Part shown: piece after piece, positions 1 to 8,734 of the stretch
Layout: every line of letters begins with the position of its first letter
How positions within the stretch are numbered: position 1 is the first letter of the stretch
Assembly (NCBI RefSeq): GCF_001277255.1
Contig: NZ_CP012264.1
Location: forward strand, 1,798,001-1,862,000
Length of the DNA: 64,000 bases
From: Cronobacter condimenti 1330
GTDB lineage: Bacteria; Pseudomonadota; Gammaproteobacteria; Enterobacterales; Enterobacteriaceae
Direction: 5' to 3'
Notes under the pieces: generated by a model
Seen by the model: the letters and a program-made list of their open reading frames with translations, nothing else
Database searches by the model: none
What the model was told of the DNA's origin: nothing
Program-made: the position numbers and the translations under genes

Positions 1-849
1 GTAACCGCCCATATTCACCTTGCCGGACATACACTGCGTCAGGTTTACCACCACAATCCCGCGTGAACAGGCTTCCTGAAGCTCCTTCAAAAAGTCGCCA
101 TGCTGGGGGGCATTTCCCACGCCATAGGAGCGCAGGATAAGCGCCCGCACCGGCTGGCGCAGAAAATTACGCACCACGTCGGCGGAGATCCCCGGGTAAA
201 TCGTTACCACGCCGATAGGCTGCGGTGTAATCGGGTGCACCACCAGTTCGCCGTGGCCGTGCGGGGCGGGAGGTGTATTCAGGCGGCGAATATGAATACC
301 TGCTTCGAGCAGCGGCGGCAGGTTAGGGGAGGCGAAGGCGTCAAAGCCGTCGGCATGCGCTTTGGTGGTGCGGTTGCCGCGATAAAGACGGTTATTAAAG
401 AACAGCGTTACTTCGCTAATCGGGTAGTTCGCCGCGACATAGAGCGAATTGAGCAGGTTAATCTGTCCATCAGAGCGCAGTTCCGCCAGTGGGATCTGCG
501 AGCCAGTCACGATAACCGGCTTGCTCAGGTTCTCCAGCATGAAGGAGAGCGCCGAGGCGGTAAACGCCATCGTGTCAGTGCCATGCAGGATGACAAAACC
601 GTCATAGTCATCGTAATGGGCTTTGATGTCTTCGGCGATATGCTGCCAGTCCTGCGGCGTCATATCCGAGGAGTCCATCAGGGGTACATATTCATGGATA
701 GTGAAATCGGGCATTTCGGGGCGGTGGAATTCCGGCATCTGTGCAAGCTGCTGCTGGAGATGACCGGAAACCGGAATATAGCCGTGTTCGGAGCGTTGCA
801 TACCGATGGTGCCCCCGGTATAGGCAACGTAAATCGATTTCTTTTGCAT
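1..849 (-). CDS. ansA: L-asparaginase I, cytoplasmic (3' part missing)
   Basis: Hydrolyses L-asparagine to aspartate and ammonia in the cytoplasm. The reading frame starts at the ATG ending at 849 (MQKKSIYVAYTGGTIG) and leaves the window at its left edge, so 283 codons are present against about 338 in E. coli AnsA. The two family signatures are visible: TGGTIG at residues 11-16, with the nucleophilic Thr14, and HGTDTM at 89-94, with the second catalytic Thr91-Asp92 pair. There is no signal peptide, which separates it from periplasmic AnsB. It lies downstream of sppA as in E. coli, but a strong terminator sits between them, so it probably has its own promoter. Truncation is only an effect of the window. 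Confidence 0.96.
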   Translation of the reverse strand, partial: MQKKSIYVAYTGGTIGMQRSEHGYIPVSGHLQQQLAQMPEFHRPEMPDFTIHEYVPLMDSSDMTPQDWQHIAEDIKAHYDDYDGFVILHGTDTMAFTASALSFMLENLSKPVIVTGSQIPLAELRSDGQINLLNSLYVAANYPISEVTLFFNNRLYRGNRTTKAHADGFDAFASPNLPPLLEAGIHIRRLNTPPAPHGHGELVVHPITPQPIGVVTIYPGISADVVRNFLRQPVRALILRSYGVGNAPQHGDFLKELQEACSRGIVVVNLTQCMSGKVNMGGY

Positions 850-898
850 AGGATGGTTTTAGTTGTGCATAAACCCGCGCAGTATAGTGGCGGTCGAC

Positions 899-928
899 AA
901 AAAAATCAGCCCGGCATAAGCCGGGCTG
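899..928 (-). terminator. Intrinsic terminator of sppA
   Basis: A 9-bp perfect stem (CAGCCCGGC at 907-915 with GCCGGGCTG at 920-928, loop ATAA) is followed on the minus strand by a run of seven T. It lies just after the sppA stop and before the ansA start. Confidence 0.88.
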
Positions 929-950
929 TGACAGAAACGAGGCCTGCGCG

Positions 951-2801
951 TTAGCGCACGTCGCCGCAGGTCAGGCAGAACGCGTACCGATTTTGCGGAT
1001 CGTTAAAGGCGGCAAGCTTATCGCCTTCCTTTTTCGCCGCCAGTGCCGCATCAGCGACCGGCGCAGGGAGCCACGCCTGAAGCGCCTGCGGCAGCATCGC
1101 GTGCACCGAGCCGGTCAGGTTCGCGAACACCATATCGATAAAGCTGGGTTCATCCTGATAGAAATCGAGATGCCAGCTTTTCAGCTTCGCCAGTTCAGCG
1201 GCTTTTTTCACCGCGTCGTCGAAGTCGCCGAGGCTATCCACGAGACCGTTGTTCTTCGCATCTTCACCGGTCCAGACGTGGCCCTGCGCAATCTGGTCAA
1301 TCTGCTGCGGCGTCTTGTTACGCGACTGCGCGACCAGGTTGATAAAGCGCTGATAGCCGTTTTCGATAGTTATCTGCATCAGTTTTTGCACTTCCGGCGG
1401 CAGCGCTTTGGTCACCGCCACATCTGCAAGCGCAGAGGTCGCCACACCATCGGTATGCACGCCAATCGCGTCCAGGCTGTTTTCCATCGTATTGATCACA
1501 CCGAAAATACCGATAGAGCCAGTGAGCGTGCTCGGATTCGCCACAATGTAGTTCGCAGGCGTGGAGATCCAGTAGCCGCCCGAGGCCGCCATACCGCCCA
1601 TCGACACCACCACAGGTTTACCGGCTTCTTTCGCGGCCGCCAGCTCCTGACGGATGGTTTCAGAGGCCGTCACGCTGCCGCCAGGGCTGTTCACACGCAG
1701 CACAATCGCTTTCACTTTCGGGTCGATACGCGCATCGCGGATCTGCCCGGCCGTGGTGTCGCCGCCAACGTTCCCCGGCGTCTCCTGACCGTCCATGATC
1801 GCGCCGTTCGCGAACACCACAGCGATGCTGCCGCCCTCGTCAGACGGTTTATTCACCGGGTAGTCGTAAATGCTGACACCGCGGAAATCTTTGTCTTTGT
1901 CGCTCCAGCCGAACTGTTTCACCAGCGCTTTATCAATGGTTGCGCTGCTCGCCAGCTCATCCACCAGCTTATGGTCGAGCGCATATTTGGCGGTATCGCC
2001 ACCTGCGGCTTCAAGGCCTTCAATCATCGCCTGGGCACCCGGGAAAATCTGGCTTGCCGGCACCTGACGATTAGCCGCGAGCGTGCCGAGATAGTTCTGC
2101 CACAGCTCGCCAATCCAGCGGCTGTCGGCCTCGCGCGCTTCCGGCGACATATTGTCGCGGATAAACGGTTCGACGGCGGATTTATACGTCCCGACGCGGA
2201 AGACGTGCGTCGTCACTTTGAGCTTATCAAGCAAGGATTTGTAATAGAGGCCATTCGTGGCGAAACCGTGAAGATCGACGGTGCCCTGCGGCGAGAGCCA
2301 AATTTTATTGGCGAAGCTCGCAAGATAATACTGGCTCTGGCTGTAGCTCTCGCCAATGGCGTACACCGGCTTACCGGCGTCGCGGAATTCGCGCAGCGCC
2401 TTACCGATATACTGCATCGAGGGCTGATCGGCCCCGGCGAAATCTTTCAGATCCAGCACGATGCCCGTAATGTTACGGTCCTCTTTCGCCTGGCGAATCG
2501 CGTTGACGATATCAAAGAGTGAATTTTCCTGCAGGCGGTCAGAGCTTGCGCCAAAAAGCTGGCGGCCAAGCGCGCTAAGCTTATTGTTGACCGACGGTTT
2601 ATCCACCACCACGCCGCTGATATCGAGCAGCAGGGCGCCGCGCCCCGGCTCCGACGGGCCGCTGTTAAGCTGCATCCAGATACCGACGCCCACCAGCACC
2701 AGCAAAAGAAACAGCAGATTCATCACCAGCTCTCTGATGAAGTTGAGCAGGCGCCAGGTCCACTTAAAGAATCCGGCAATAATTCGCCAAAGGGTACGCA
2801 T
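951..2801 (-). CDS. sppA: Protease IV, signal peptide peptidase
   Basis: Inner-membrane serine protease that degrades cleaved signal peptides. It has 616 residues against 618 in E. coli. A cytoplasmic basic N-terminus is followed by one membrane anchor (about residues 27-45). Two tandem S49 peptidase domains follow. The catalytic dyad is split between them: Lys207 in GTYKSAV and Ser407 in GGMAASGGYW, each two positions below the E. coli numbers. The start ATG at 2801 has a GGGAGAG Shine-Dalgarno sequence. It is divergent from ydjA, and the 174 bp between them hold GC-rich small hairpins (about 2825-2855) but no gene. The family and order are those of E. coli. Confidence 0.97.
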   Translation of the reverse strand: MRTLWRIIAGFFKWTWRLLNFIRELVMNLLFLLLVLVGVGIWMQLNSGPSEPGRGALLLDISGVVVDKPSVNNKLSALGRQLFGASSDRLQENSLFDIVNAIRQAKEDRNITGIVLDLKDFAGADQPSMQYIGKALREFRDAGKPVYAIGESYSQSQYYLASFANKIWLSPQGTVDLHGFATNGLYYKSLLDKLKVTTHVFRVGTYKSAVEPFIRDNMSPEAREADSRWIGELWQNYLGTLAANRQVPASQIFPGAQAMIEGLEAAGGDTAKYALDHKLVDELASSATIDKALVKQFGWSDKDKDFRGVSIYDYPVNKPSDEGGSIAVVFANGAIMDGQETPGNVGGDTTAGQIRDARIDPKVKAIVLRVNSPGGSVTASETIRQELAAAKEAGKPVVVSMGGMAASGGYWISTPANYIVANPSTLTGSIGIFGVINTMENSLDAIGVHTDGVATSALADVAVTKALPPEVQKLMQITIENGYQRFINLVAQSRNKTPQQIDQIAQGHVWTGEDAKNNGLVDSLGDFDDAVKKAAELAKLKSWHLDFYQDEPSFIDMVFANLTGSVHAMLPQALQAWLPAPVADAALAAKKEGDKLAAFNDPQNRYAFCLTCGDVR

Positions 2802-2975
2802 TTACTCTCCCTAATCCGTGAATAACGGGGAACCCCGTAACCTCCCGCTACAGGCGGGACGCCGACAAAGTGTAAATACCCCGGGCGGCCTTGTCAGCAG
2901 GAAACGCCGGCAGGGTGTAACAAAACATACCGCTGTGTTAATTTTATGATTAAAAATCATCACAGGAGAGTTGAG

Positions 2976-3527
2976 ATGGATGCATTAGATATGCTGGTCA
3001 ACCGCCGCAGCGCCTCGCGTCTCGCCGAGCCTGCGCCGACGGGCGAGGCGCTGGAAAACATTCTTCATGCGGGCCTGCGCGCCCCGGATCACGGCACGCT
3101 ACAGCCGTGGCGCTTCTTTGTTATCGAAGGGGAAGGGCGCGAGCGCTTCAGCGCCCTGCTGGAGAAAGCCGCCCTTGCTGACAACCAGGAAGAAAAAGCC
3201 GTTGATAAAGCCCGTAACGCGCCGTTTCGCGCGCCGCTTATCATCACTGTGGTCGCCCATTGTCAGGAGCACCACAAAGTGCCGCGCTGGGAGCAAGTCG
3301 TCAGCGCCGGTTGCGCGGTCATGGCGATGCAGATGGCGGCGCTCGCCCAGGGCTTTAACGGCATCTGGCGCAGCGGCCCGTTTACCGATAACCCGCTGGT
3401 GCGCGAGGCGTTTGACTGCCGCGAGCAGGATCAAATTGTCGGTTTTCTCTATCTCGGCACCCCGCAACTGAAGGCGTCCACCACCATTAACCTGCCGGAC
3501 ACCGCTCCCTTCGTGCGTTATTTCTGA
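2976..3527 (+). CDS. ydjA: Nitroreductase-family oxidoreductase YdjA
   Basis: FMN-dependent nitroreductase-like protein of 183 residues, the same length as E. coli YdjA; its physiological substrate is not established. The N-terminal MDALDMLVNRRSASRL is the FMN phosphate-binding start of the family, and GLRAPDHGTLQPW follows near residue 30. I chose ATG 2976 because CACAGGAGAG lies 6-10 bases upstream; the in-frame ATG 30 bases earlier would add a non-conserved extension and has no good ribosome site. It precedes selD on the same strand by 151 bp. Confidence 0.93.
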   Translation: MDALDMLVNRRSASRLAEPAPTGEALENILHAGLRAPDHGTLQPWRFFVIEGEGRERFSALLEKAALADNQEEKAVDKARNAPFRAPLIITVVAHCQEHHKVPRWEQVVSAGCAVMAMQMAALAQGFNGIWRSGPFTDNPLVREAFDCREQDQIVGFLYLGTPQLKASTTINLPDTAPFVRYF

Positions 3528-3678
3528 AGCCCTCGCGCAAAACTGTCTGGATTGTGAGCAAAAGCGGCGCAATTCAGACAGCCATACTTACCACTCCGCC
3601 TTTCAGGCGCTACCATAAGCGCGCGTTATTTATCGAATGATGTCGATCACCTGATTCTGACCAAACAAGGAGCGGTCC

Positions 3679-4722
3679 ATGAGTGAGCAAGCGATTCGTC
3701 TGACCCAATACAGCCACGGAGCAGGTTGCGGTTGTAAAATTTCCCCGAAAGTGCTGGAAACCATCCTGCACAGCGATCAGGCGAAGTTTATCGACCCCAA
3801 CTTGCTTGTCGGCAACGAAACCCGCGACGATGCGGCGGTGTATGACCTGGGCAACGGTACGAGCGTTATCAGCACCACCGATTTCTTCATGCCGATCGTG
3901 GACAACCCCTTTGATTTTGGCCGCATCGCGGCGACAAACGCCATCAGCGATATTTTTGCCATGGGCGGCAAACCGATTATGGCTATCGCTATCCTCGGCT
4001 GGCCGGTCAATACGCTGGCACCGGAAATCGCCCGCGACGTCGTTGAAGGTGGGCGCTTCGCCTGCCAGCAGGCGGGCATCGCGCTGGCGGGTGGGCACTC
4101 AATCGACGCGCCGGAGCCGATTTTTGGCCTGGCGGTGACGGGCATTGTGCCGACGGAGCGCGTGAAGAAAAACAGCACCGCCGAGGCGGGTTGTAAGCTC
4201 TTTCTCACTAAACCGCTGGGCATCGGTGTGCTCACTACGGCTGAGAAGAAATCACTGCTGCGCCCGGAACATCAGGGCCTTGCCACTGAAGTGATGTGCA
4301 CCATGAATAAAGCAGGCGCGGATTTTGCGCAAATTAACGGCGTGCGGGCGATGACCGACGTCACCGGCTTCGGGCTGCTTGGCCACTTAAGTGAAGTGTG
4401 TCAGGGGGCAGGGCTTCAGGCGGAGCTCTGTTATGAGTCCGTGCCGAAACTGCCGGGCGTGGAAGACTATATCGCGCAGGGCGCGGTGCCAGGCGGTACC
4501 AGCCGCAACTTTGCAAGCTATGGTCACCTGATGGGCGACATGCCGGACGCCTGGCGCAGTCTGCTGTGCGACCCGCAAACCTCCGGCGGTCTGTTGCTGG
4601 CAGTTGACCCGGCGGCAGAAGCCGAGGTTCAGGCCGTCGCAGCGCAACATGGCATTAAGCTCAGCGCCATTGGCGAGCTAAAAACCGCGCGTGGCGGCCG
4701 CCCCATGGTGGAGATTCGCTGA
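3679..4722 (+). CDS. selD: Selenide, water dikinase (selenophosphate synthetase)
   Basis: Makes monoselenophosphate from selenide and ATP, the selenium donor for selenocysteine and selenouridine in tRNA. It has 347 residues, the E. coli length. The glycine-rich N-terminal loop HGAGCGCK carries the essential Cys17 and Lys20; this is a Cys form, not a Sec form. An ATP-binding Asp cluster and the C-terminal DPQTSGGLL motif are present. Only three bases separate its stop from the topB ATG, so the two are surely co-transcribed and probably coupled in translation, as in E. coli. Confidence 0.97.
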   Translation: MSEQAIRLTQYSHGAGCGCKISPKVLETILHSDQAKFIDPNLLVGNETRDDAAVYDLGNGTSVISTTDFFMPIVDNPFDFGRIAATNAISDIFAMGGKPIMAIAILGWPVNTLAPEIARDVVEGGRFACQQAGIALAGGHSIDAPEPIFGLAVTGIVPTERVKKNSTAEAGCKLFLTKPLGIGVLTTAEKKSLLRPEHQGLATEVMCTMNKAGADFAQINGVRAMTDVTGFGLLGHLSEVCQGAGLQAELCYESVPKLPGVEDYIAQGAVPGGTSRNFASYGHLMGDMPDAWRSLLCDPQTSGGLLLAVDPAAEAEVQAVAAQHGIKLSAIGELKTARGGRPMVEIR

Positions 4723-4725
4723 TCG

Positions 4726-6672
4726 ATGCGGTTGTTTATTGCCGAAAAACCCAGTCTGGGGCGTGCCATTGCCGATGTGTTGCCTAAGCCGCACCGCCGG
4801 GGCGATGGGTTTATTGAATGCGGAAACGGTCAGGTGGTCACCTGGTGTGTCGGGCATCTGCTGGAGCAGGCCCAGCCGGACGCCTATGACAGCCGCTATG
4901 GCCGCTGGAATCTCGCCGATCTGCCTATCGTGCCGGACAAATGGCAGTTGCAGCCAAAACCGGCCGTCGCAAAGCAGCTTAACGTCATTAAAAAGCTGCT
5001 GCGCGAGGCGCAGGAAGTGGTCCACGCGGGCGACCCGGACCGCGAGGGGCAACTGCTGGTAGACGAAGTACTCGACTACCTGCAACTGCCCCAGGAGAAA
5101 CGCCAGCAGGTGCGCCGCTGCCTGATTAACGATCTCAACCCGCAGGCGGTTGAGCGCGCCATCGACAAGCTGCGCGAGAACCGTGAGTTCGTGCCGCTTA
5201 GCACCTCAGCGCTCGCCCGCGCTCGCGCAGACTGGCTTTACGGCATTAACATGACCCGCGCCTATACGCTGCTTGGGCAGAACGCGGGCTACCAGGGCGT
5301 GCTCTCGGTAGGCCGTGTCCAGACGCCAGTGCTTGGGCTGGTGGTGCGGCGAGATGAAGAGATAGAAAACTTCATCGCCAAAGATTTCTTCGAGGTGAAA
5401 GCGCATATCGTCACGCCCGCGCAGGAGCGATTTACCGCGCTCTGGCAGCCGAGCGAAGCCTGTGAGCCTCATCAGGACGAAGAAGGTCGATTGTTAAACC
5501 GTGCGCTGGCGGAACATGTCGTCAAACGCATCGATGGCAAGCCCGCGCGGGTCACAAGCTATAACGACAAACGCGAGAGCGAAGCCGCGCCGCTGCCGTT
5601 TTCGCTCTCAACGCTGCAAATTGAGGCGGCCAAACGCTTCAACTTAAGCGCCCAGACGGTGCTGGATATCTGCCAGAAGCTCTACGAAACCCACAAACTC
5701 ATCACGTATCCGCGCTCCGACTGCCGTTACCTGCCGGAAGAACACTTCGCAGGCCGCCATGCGGTGTTAAACGCCATTGGCGTGCACGCGCCGGATCTCA
5801 ATCCGGGGTCTGCGGTCGACCCGTCGCGGCGCAACCGCTGCTGGGACGATAAAAAAGTGGACGCGCACCACGCCATTATCCCGACGGCGCGCAGCGCGTC
5901 GGTCTCGCTTTCTGAGGGCGAGGCGAAAGTTTATGGCCTGATTGCCCGTCAGTATCTGATGCAGTTTTGCCAGGACGCCCAGTTTCGTAAATGTGTGATA
6001 GAGCTCGAAATCGCAGGCGGCAAGTTCATCGCCAAAGCGCGCTTTCTCGCTGAAGCGGGCTGGCGTACGCTCCTTGGCGCCAAAGAGCGCGATGAAGAGA
6101 ACGACGGCACGCCGCTGCCGGTGGTGGCAAAGGGGGATGAACTGCTGTGCGAGCGCGGCGAGGTTGTTGAGCGCCAGACGCAGCCACCACGCCACTTCAC
6201 CGACGCCACGTTACTCTCGGCCATGACCGGCATCGCACGTTTTGTACAGGATAAAGATCTGAAGAAAATCCTGCGCGCGACCGACGGGCTCGGCACCGAA
6301 GCGACCCGCGCGGGTATTATCGAACTGCTGTTCAGGCGCGGTTTTCTGGAAAAGCAGGGGCGCTACATTCACTCCACACCTGCCGGGAAAGCGCTGATCC
6401 ATGCGCTGCCGGAGCTTGCCGCGCGTCCGGATATGACGGCGCAGTGGGAATCGACACTCACCCAAATCAGCGAAAAGCAGTGTCGCTATCAGGATTTCAT
6501 GCAGCCGCTGGTACAGACGCTCTACACGCTGATTGACCAGGCGCGCAGTGCGCCGGTTCGGCAGTTCCGCGGGCTGGTCGCGCCACAGAAGGCGCAAAAA
6601 GGGCGCGCGGGGAAGGGCGGCAAAAAGCCGACGTTTCGCAAGCGCAGCGGTGCGCAGCCAGCAACCGAGTAA
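4726..6672 (+). CDS. topB: DNA topoisomerase III
   Basis: Type IA topoisomerase that decatenates and passes single strands during replication and recombination. It has 648 residues (E. coli 653). The Toprim domain at the N-terminus has the acidic EKPS motif and HAGDPDREGQ (about residues 100-109) for magnesium. The nucleophile is Tyr328 in LITYPRSDCRYLP, at the E. coli position. The last 40 residues are a basic Lys/Arg/Gly-rich tail that probably adds DNA affinity. It directly follows selD. In E. coli, ynjI and gdhA sit next to topB on the far side; here ynjH follows at once. Confidence 0.97.
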   Translation: MRLFIAEKPSLGRAIADVLPKPHRRGDGFIECGNGQVVTWCVGHLLEQAQPDAYDSRYGRWNLADLPIVPDKWQLQPKPAVAKQLNVIKKLLREAQEVVHAGDPDREGQLLVDEVLDYLQLPQEKRQQVRRCLINDLNPQAVERAIDKLRENREFVPLSTSALARARADWLYGINMTRAYTLLGQNAGYQGVLSVGRVQTPVLGLVVRRDEEIENFIAKDFFEVKAHIVTPAQERFTALWQPSEACEPHQDEEGRLLNRALAEHVVKRIDGKPARVTSYNDKRESEAAPLPFSLSTLQIEAAKRFNLSAQTVLDICQKLYETHKLITYPRSDCRYLPEEHFAGRHAVLNAIGVHAPDLNPGSAVDPSRRNRCWDDKKVDAHHAIIPTARSASVSLSEGEAKVYGLIARQYLMQFCQDAQFRKCVIELEIAGGKFIAKARFLAEAGWRTLLGAKERDEENDGTPLPVVAKGDELLCERGEVVERQTQPPRHFTDATLLSAMTGIARFVQDKDLKKILRATDGLGTEATRAGIIELLFRRGFLEKQGRYIHSTPAGKALIHALPELAARPDMTAQWESTLTQISEKQCRYQDFMQPLVQTLYTLIDQARSAPVRQFRGLVAPQKAQKGRAGKGGKKPTFRKRSGAQPATE

Positions 6673-6788
6673 CGCAGGGATAAACCTTACGCCCGCCTGG
6701 CCGATACTCTTTAAAGGAAACCGCGACGCGCCAGAGTGAAAACAGGCGTCGCGCAGCGGCGTCATCACGCAACAAGAGGGGAAACAGG

Positions 6789-7067
6789 GTGTCAGTGAAA
6801 CAGAGTTTATTCGCAGTGCTGGCGCTGCTTGCGACACTGCCGGCCGGTGCAGACAGGCTGCGCCCGGATGTGCAGGTCAATGTGCCGGAAGAGGTCTTTA
6901 ACACCGGGGGGCAGCGTTCACAGCAATGCATCCAGTGCTGCGTCTATCAGGATCAGAACTACTCGGAAGGGGCGGTCATTAAGGCCGATGGCGTGCTGCT
7001 GCAGTGCCAGCGCGATGAGAAAACGCTCAGTACGAATCCGCTGGTCTGGCGTCGCGTACGGACATAA
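6789..7067 (+). CDS. ynjH: YnjH family small secreted protein
   Basis: A 92-residue DUF1496-type protein of unknown function. The N-terminus up to about residue 22 (LLATLPAGAD) looks like a Sec signal peptide. The conserved core is CIQCCVYQDQNYSEGAVIKA followed by a CQRDEKTLSTNPLVWRRV tail, very close to E. coli YnjH; the four Cys suggest periplasmic disulfides or metal binding (inference). The start is GTG at 6789, after AAGAGGGG. Its last 41 bases overlap the end of nudG on the opposite strand. Confidence 0.87.
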   Translation: MSVKQSLFAVLALLATLPAGADRLRPDVQVNVPEEVFNTGGQRSQQCIQCCVYQDQNYSEGAVIKADGVLLQCQRDEKTLSTNPLVWRRVRT

Positions 7068-7440
7068 ACGCCTCCAGCAAGGGAATATCCGCCGGGGCGA
7101 GCGCATAGCCGAACGCCTCGTGCGGCTCGCACCACGCAAGCGCGCTATGACACAGCGCCTGCGGCTCGCCCGCGAAATCCTCCACGCACCACGCATGTAA
7201 CCGAATGACGCGCCCGGAGACCTCCCGCGTGTGGCTTGCGACATACGCGCCAATGCGCGCCTCAATCGACAGTTCCTCCAGAAGCTCACGTGCGAGTGCC
7301 GACGGCTGGCTTTCGCCAGCTTCAACTTTGCCGCCAGGAAACTCCCACAACCCCGCTTGATCGCTCTTTGCTGAACGCTGCGCGAGCAGAAGACGGCCAT
7401 CGCGAACGATAATCGCTGCCACAACGTCAATCATGTGCAT
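7027..7440 (-). CDS. nudG: Nudix pyrimidine (deoxy)nucleotide diphosphatase
   Basis: Hydrolase of CTP and of oxidised or methylated pyrimidine dNTPs; 137 residues (E. coli NudG 135). The Nudix box runs from GGKVEAGES to RELLEELSI (about residues 37-60). All catalytic Glu are present, but the last Gly of the consensus is Ser. Two in-frame Met lie at the start (7440 and 7434), and either could be used. It follows xthA on the same strand with a 22-bp perfect palindrome between them. It overlaps ynjH tail to tail. Confidence 0.94.
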   Translation of the reverse strand: MHMIDVVAAIIVRDGRLLLAQRSAKSDQAGLWEFPGGKVEAGESQPSALARELLEELSIEARIGAYVASHTREVSGRVIRLHAWCVEDFAGEPQALCHSALAWCEPHEAFGYALAPADIPLLEAFMSVRDARPADSY

Positions 7441-7456
7441 AGTGATGACTCCGAAA

Positions 7457-7478
7457 GGCTCCTCCTGCAGGAGGAGCC
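7457..7478 (-). terminator. 22-bp perfect palindrome between xthA and nudG
   Basis: GGCTCCTCCTG and its exact reverse complement abut at a central TGCA, giving a self-complementary 22-mer. As RNA it is an extended GC-rich hairpin, followed on the minus strand by TTTCGG. It starts seven bases after the xthA stop, so a weak terminator or an mRNA 3'-end stabiliser is likely. Confidence 0.6.
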
Positions 7479-7485
7479 ATGCGCA

Positions 7486-8292
7486 TTACAGCGAGAAGGT
7501 CGCCCAGACGGGCGCGTGATCGGAAGGTTTTTCCATGGCGCGGATATCGTAATCGATGCCCGTTTCCACCAGACGCTCCATCAGCGGCGCGCTCGCCAGC
7601 AACAGGTCAATACGCAACCCGCGATTATCGTCAAACCCTTTCGAGCGGTAGTCAAACCACGAGTAACGGTCAGCGGCGTCCGGGTTCGCGTGGCGGAAGG
7701 TATCCACCAGGCCCCAGTTCAGCAGACGACCCATCCATTCCCGCTCTTCCGGCAGGAAAGAACATTTGCCGGTGCGCAGCCAACGTTTGCGGCTCTCTTC
7801 ACCAATACCGATATCCAGATCGGCGGGGCTGATATTCATATCGCCCATGATAAGCACCGGGTTGTCTTTGGTGAGCACGGTTTCCAGATACTGTTGCAGA
7901 TCCTGGTAAAACTTTGCTTTCGCCGGAAACTTCACGGCGTGATCGCGGCTTTCGCCCTGCGGGAAGTACCCGTTGATCACCGTGATGTTGCCAATGGCGG
8001 AGGGAATTTCTGCCATGATGATGCGACGCTGCGCGTCTTCATCGTCACCCGGAAAGCCGCGGCGCACCGCAACCGGCGTCGCTTTGGTCAGCAGCGCCAC
8101 GCCGTAATGGCCTTTCTGGCCGTGATAAAACACGTTGTAGCCCAGTTTCGCCACCTCTTCGAGGGGAAACATATCATCATGGACTTTGGTTTCCTGCAGG
8201 CCAATGACGTCCGGCTGATGCTGTTCCACCAGCGCGGCAAGCTGGTGAGGGCGGGCGCGCAGGCCATTGATGTTAAAAGAGATGAATTTCAT
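7486..8292 (-). CDS. xthA: Exonuclease III (AP endonuclease)
   Basis: Base-excision repair enzyme: AP endonuclease, 3'-5' exonuclease on duplex DNA and 3'-phosphatase. It has 268 residues, as in E. coli. MKFISFNINGLRAR is the characteristic start with the catalytic Asn. QETKVHD carries the metal-binding Glu, and the C-terminal SDHAPVW carries the catalytic Asp-His. An upstream in-frame ATG at 8415 would add 41 non-homologous residues and is rejected. It is divergent from the ast operon across a 442-bp regulatory region. Confidence 0.97.
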   Translation of the reverse strand: MKFISFNINGLRARPHQLAALVEQHQPDVIGLQETKVHDDMFPLEEVAKLGYNVFYHGQKGHYGVALLTKATPVAVRRGFPGDDEDAQRRIIMAEIPSAIGNITVINGYFPQGESRDHAVKFPAKAKFYQDLQQYLETVLTKDNPVLIMGDMNISPADLDIGIGEESRKRWLRTGKCSFLPEEREWMGRLLNWGLVDTFRHANPDAADRYSWFDYRSKGFDDNRGLRIDLLLASAPLMERLVETGIDYDIRAMEKPSDHAPVWATFSL

Positions 8293-8551
8293 AGTCGCGA
8301 ACACACTGGATAAACAAGAGTGGCGCGATGGTATCAGAAAAAACGGCGGCGCGTCTCCCGGCCCGGTACGGTTATACCAATGGCTGCCAGCGATGAATGA
8401 CACCTTTTCCTGCACTAAAACAGCGCTTGCGCCCTGAAATGGGGCATATTTTCACGACAAATCCCGGCTACGATCACAAATCCAGAACAATATTTTATCA
8501 ATGCATAATAGTGCGAGTTTTTTTACCACCAGAGCCGTTTTCGCTTAAAAG

Positions 8552-8581
8552 TATTCACTTTTTATGCATTAAAAGTGAATA
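8552..8581 (+). promoter_or_regulatory. 30-bp AT-rich palindrome upstream of astC
   Basis: Arms TATTCACTTTT and AAAAGTGAATA flank TATGCATT, so 28 of 30 bases are self-complementary. Its 3' end lies 64 bases upstream of the astC sigma-54 promoter, where an activator or ArgR would be expected. It holds TATTCA/TGAATA halves but in the reverse order to a textbook ArgR box, so the binding protein is not assigned. Confidence 0.55.
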
Positions 8582-8645
8582 GAGAAGGCGCGTAACCTAT
8601 TGATTTATAGTTTTTCCCTCCCGGGTATGCATTTTCTTCGCTGGC

Positions 8646-8661
8646 TGGCATGAAGCGTGCA
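8646..8661 (+). promoter_or_regulatory. Sigma-54 promoter of the ast operon
   Basis: TGGCATG-AAGC-GTGCA matches the RpoN consensus TGGCACG-N4-TTGCA with the invariant GG and GC ten bases apart. Transcription should begin near 8672, about 60 bases before astC. The ast operon of enteric bacteria is known to be RpoN- and NtrC-dependent, so nitrogen limitation should induce it here. The rest of 8293-8734 is AT-rich and holds no gene. Confidence 0.85.
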
Positions 8662-8734
8662 ATCTACAGTAAGAGCGCAAATGAATCATTTCATTAACAA
8701 ATAAACAACCATTTTTTTACCGGACGAGGTCGCT

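Noticed and set aside
993..2522. 509-codon open frame antisense to sppA
   Set aside because: Complementary to a well-conserved gene in GC-rich DNA with strong third-position bias; Arg/His-rich sequence with no domain.
2825..2855. GC-rich small hairpins between sppA and ydjA as a regulatory RNA
   Set aside because: Two short stems (ACGGGG-AA-CCCCGT and CCCGC/GCGGG) without promoter or T tract; too common in GC-rich intergenic DNA.
7435..8313. 292-codon open frame opposite xthA
   Set aside because: Shadow of xthA; the xthA protein is conserved end to end.
8552..8581. Clear ArgR box
   Set aside because: Half-sites are in the reverse order and only 3 of 5 per half in the correct register; kept only as an unassigned palindrome.
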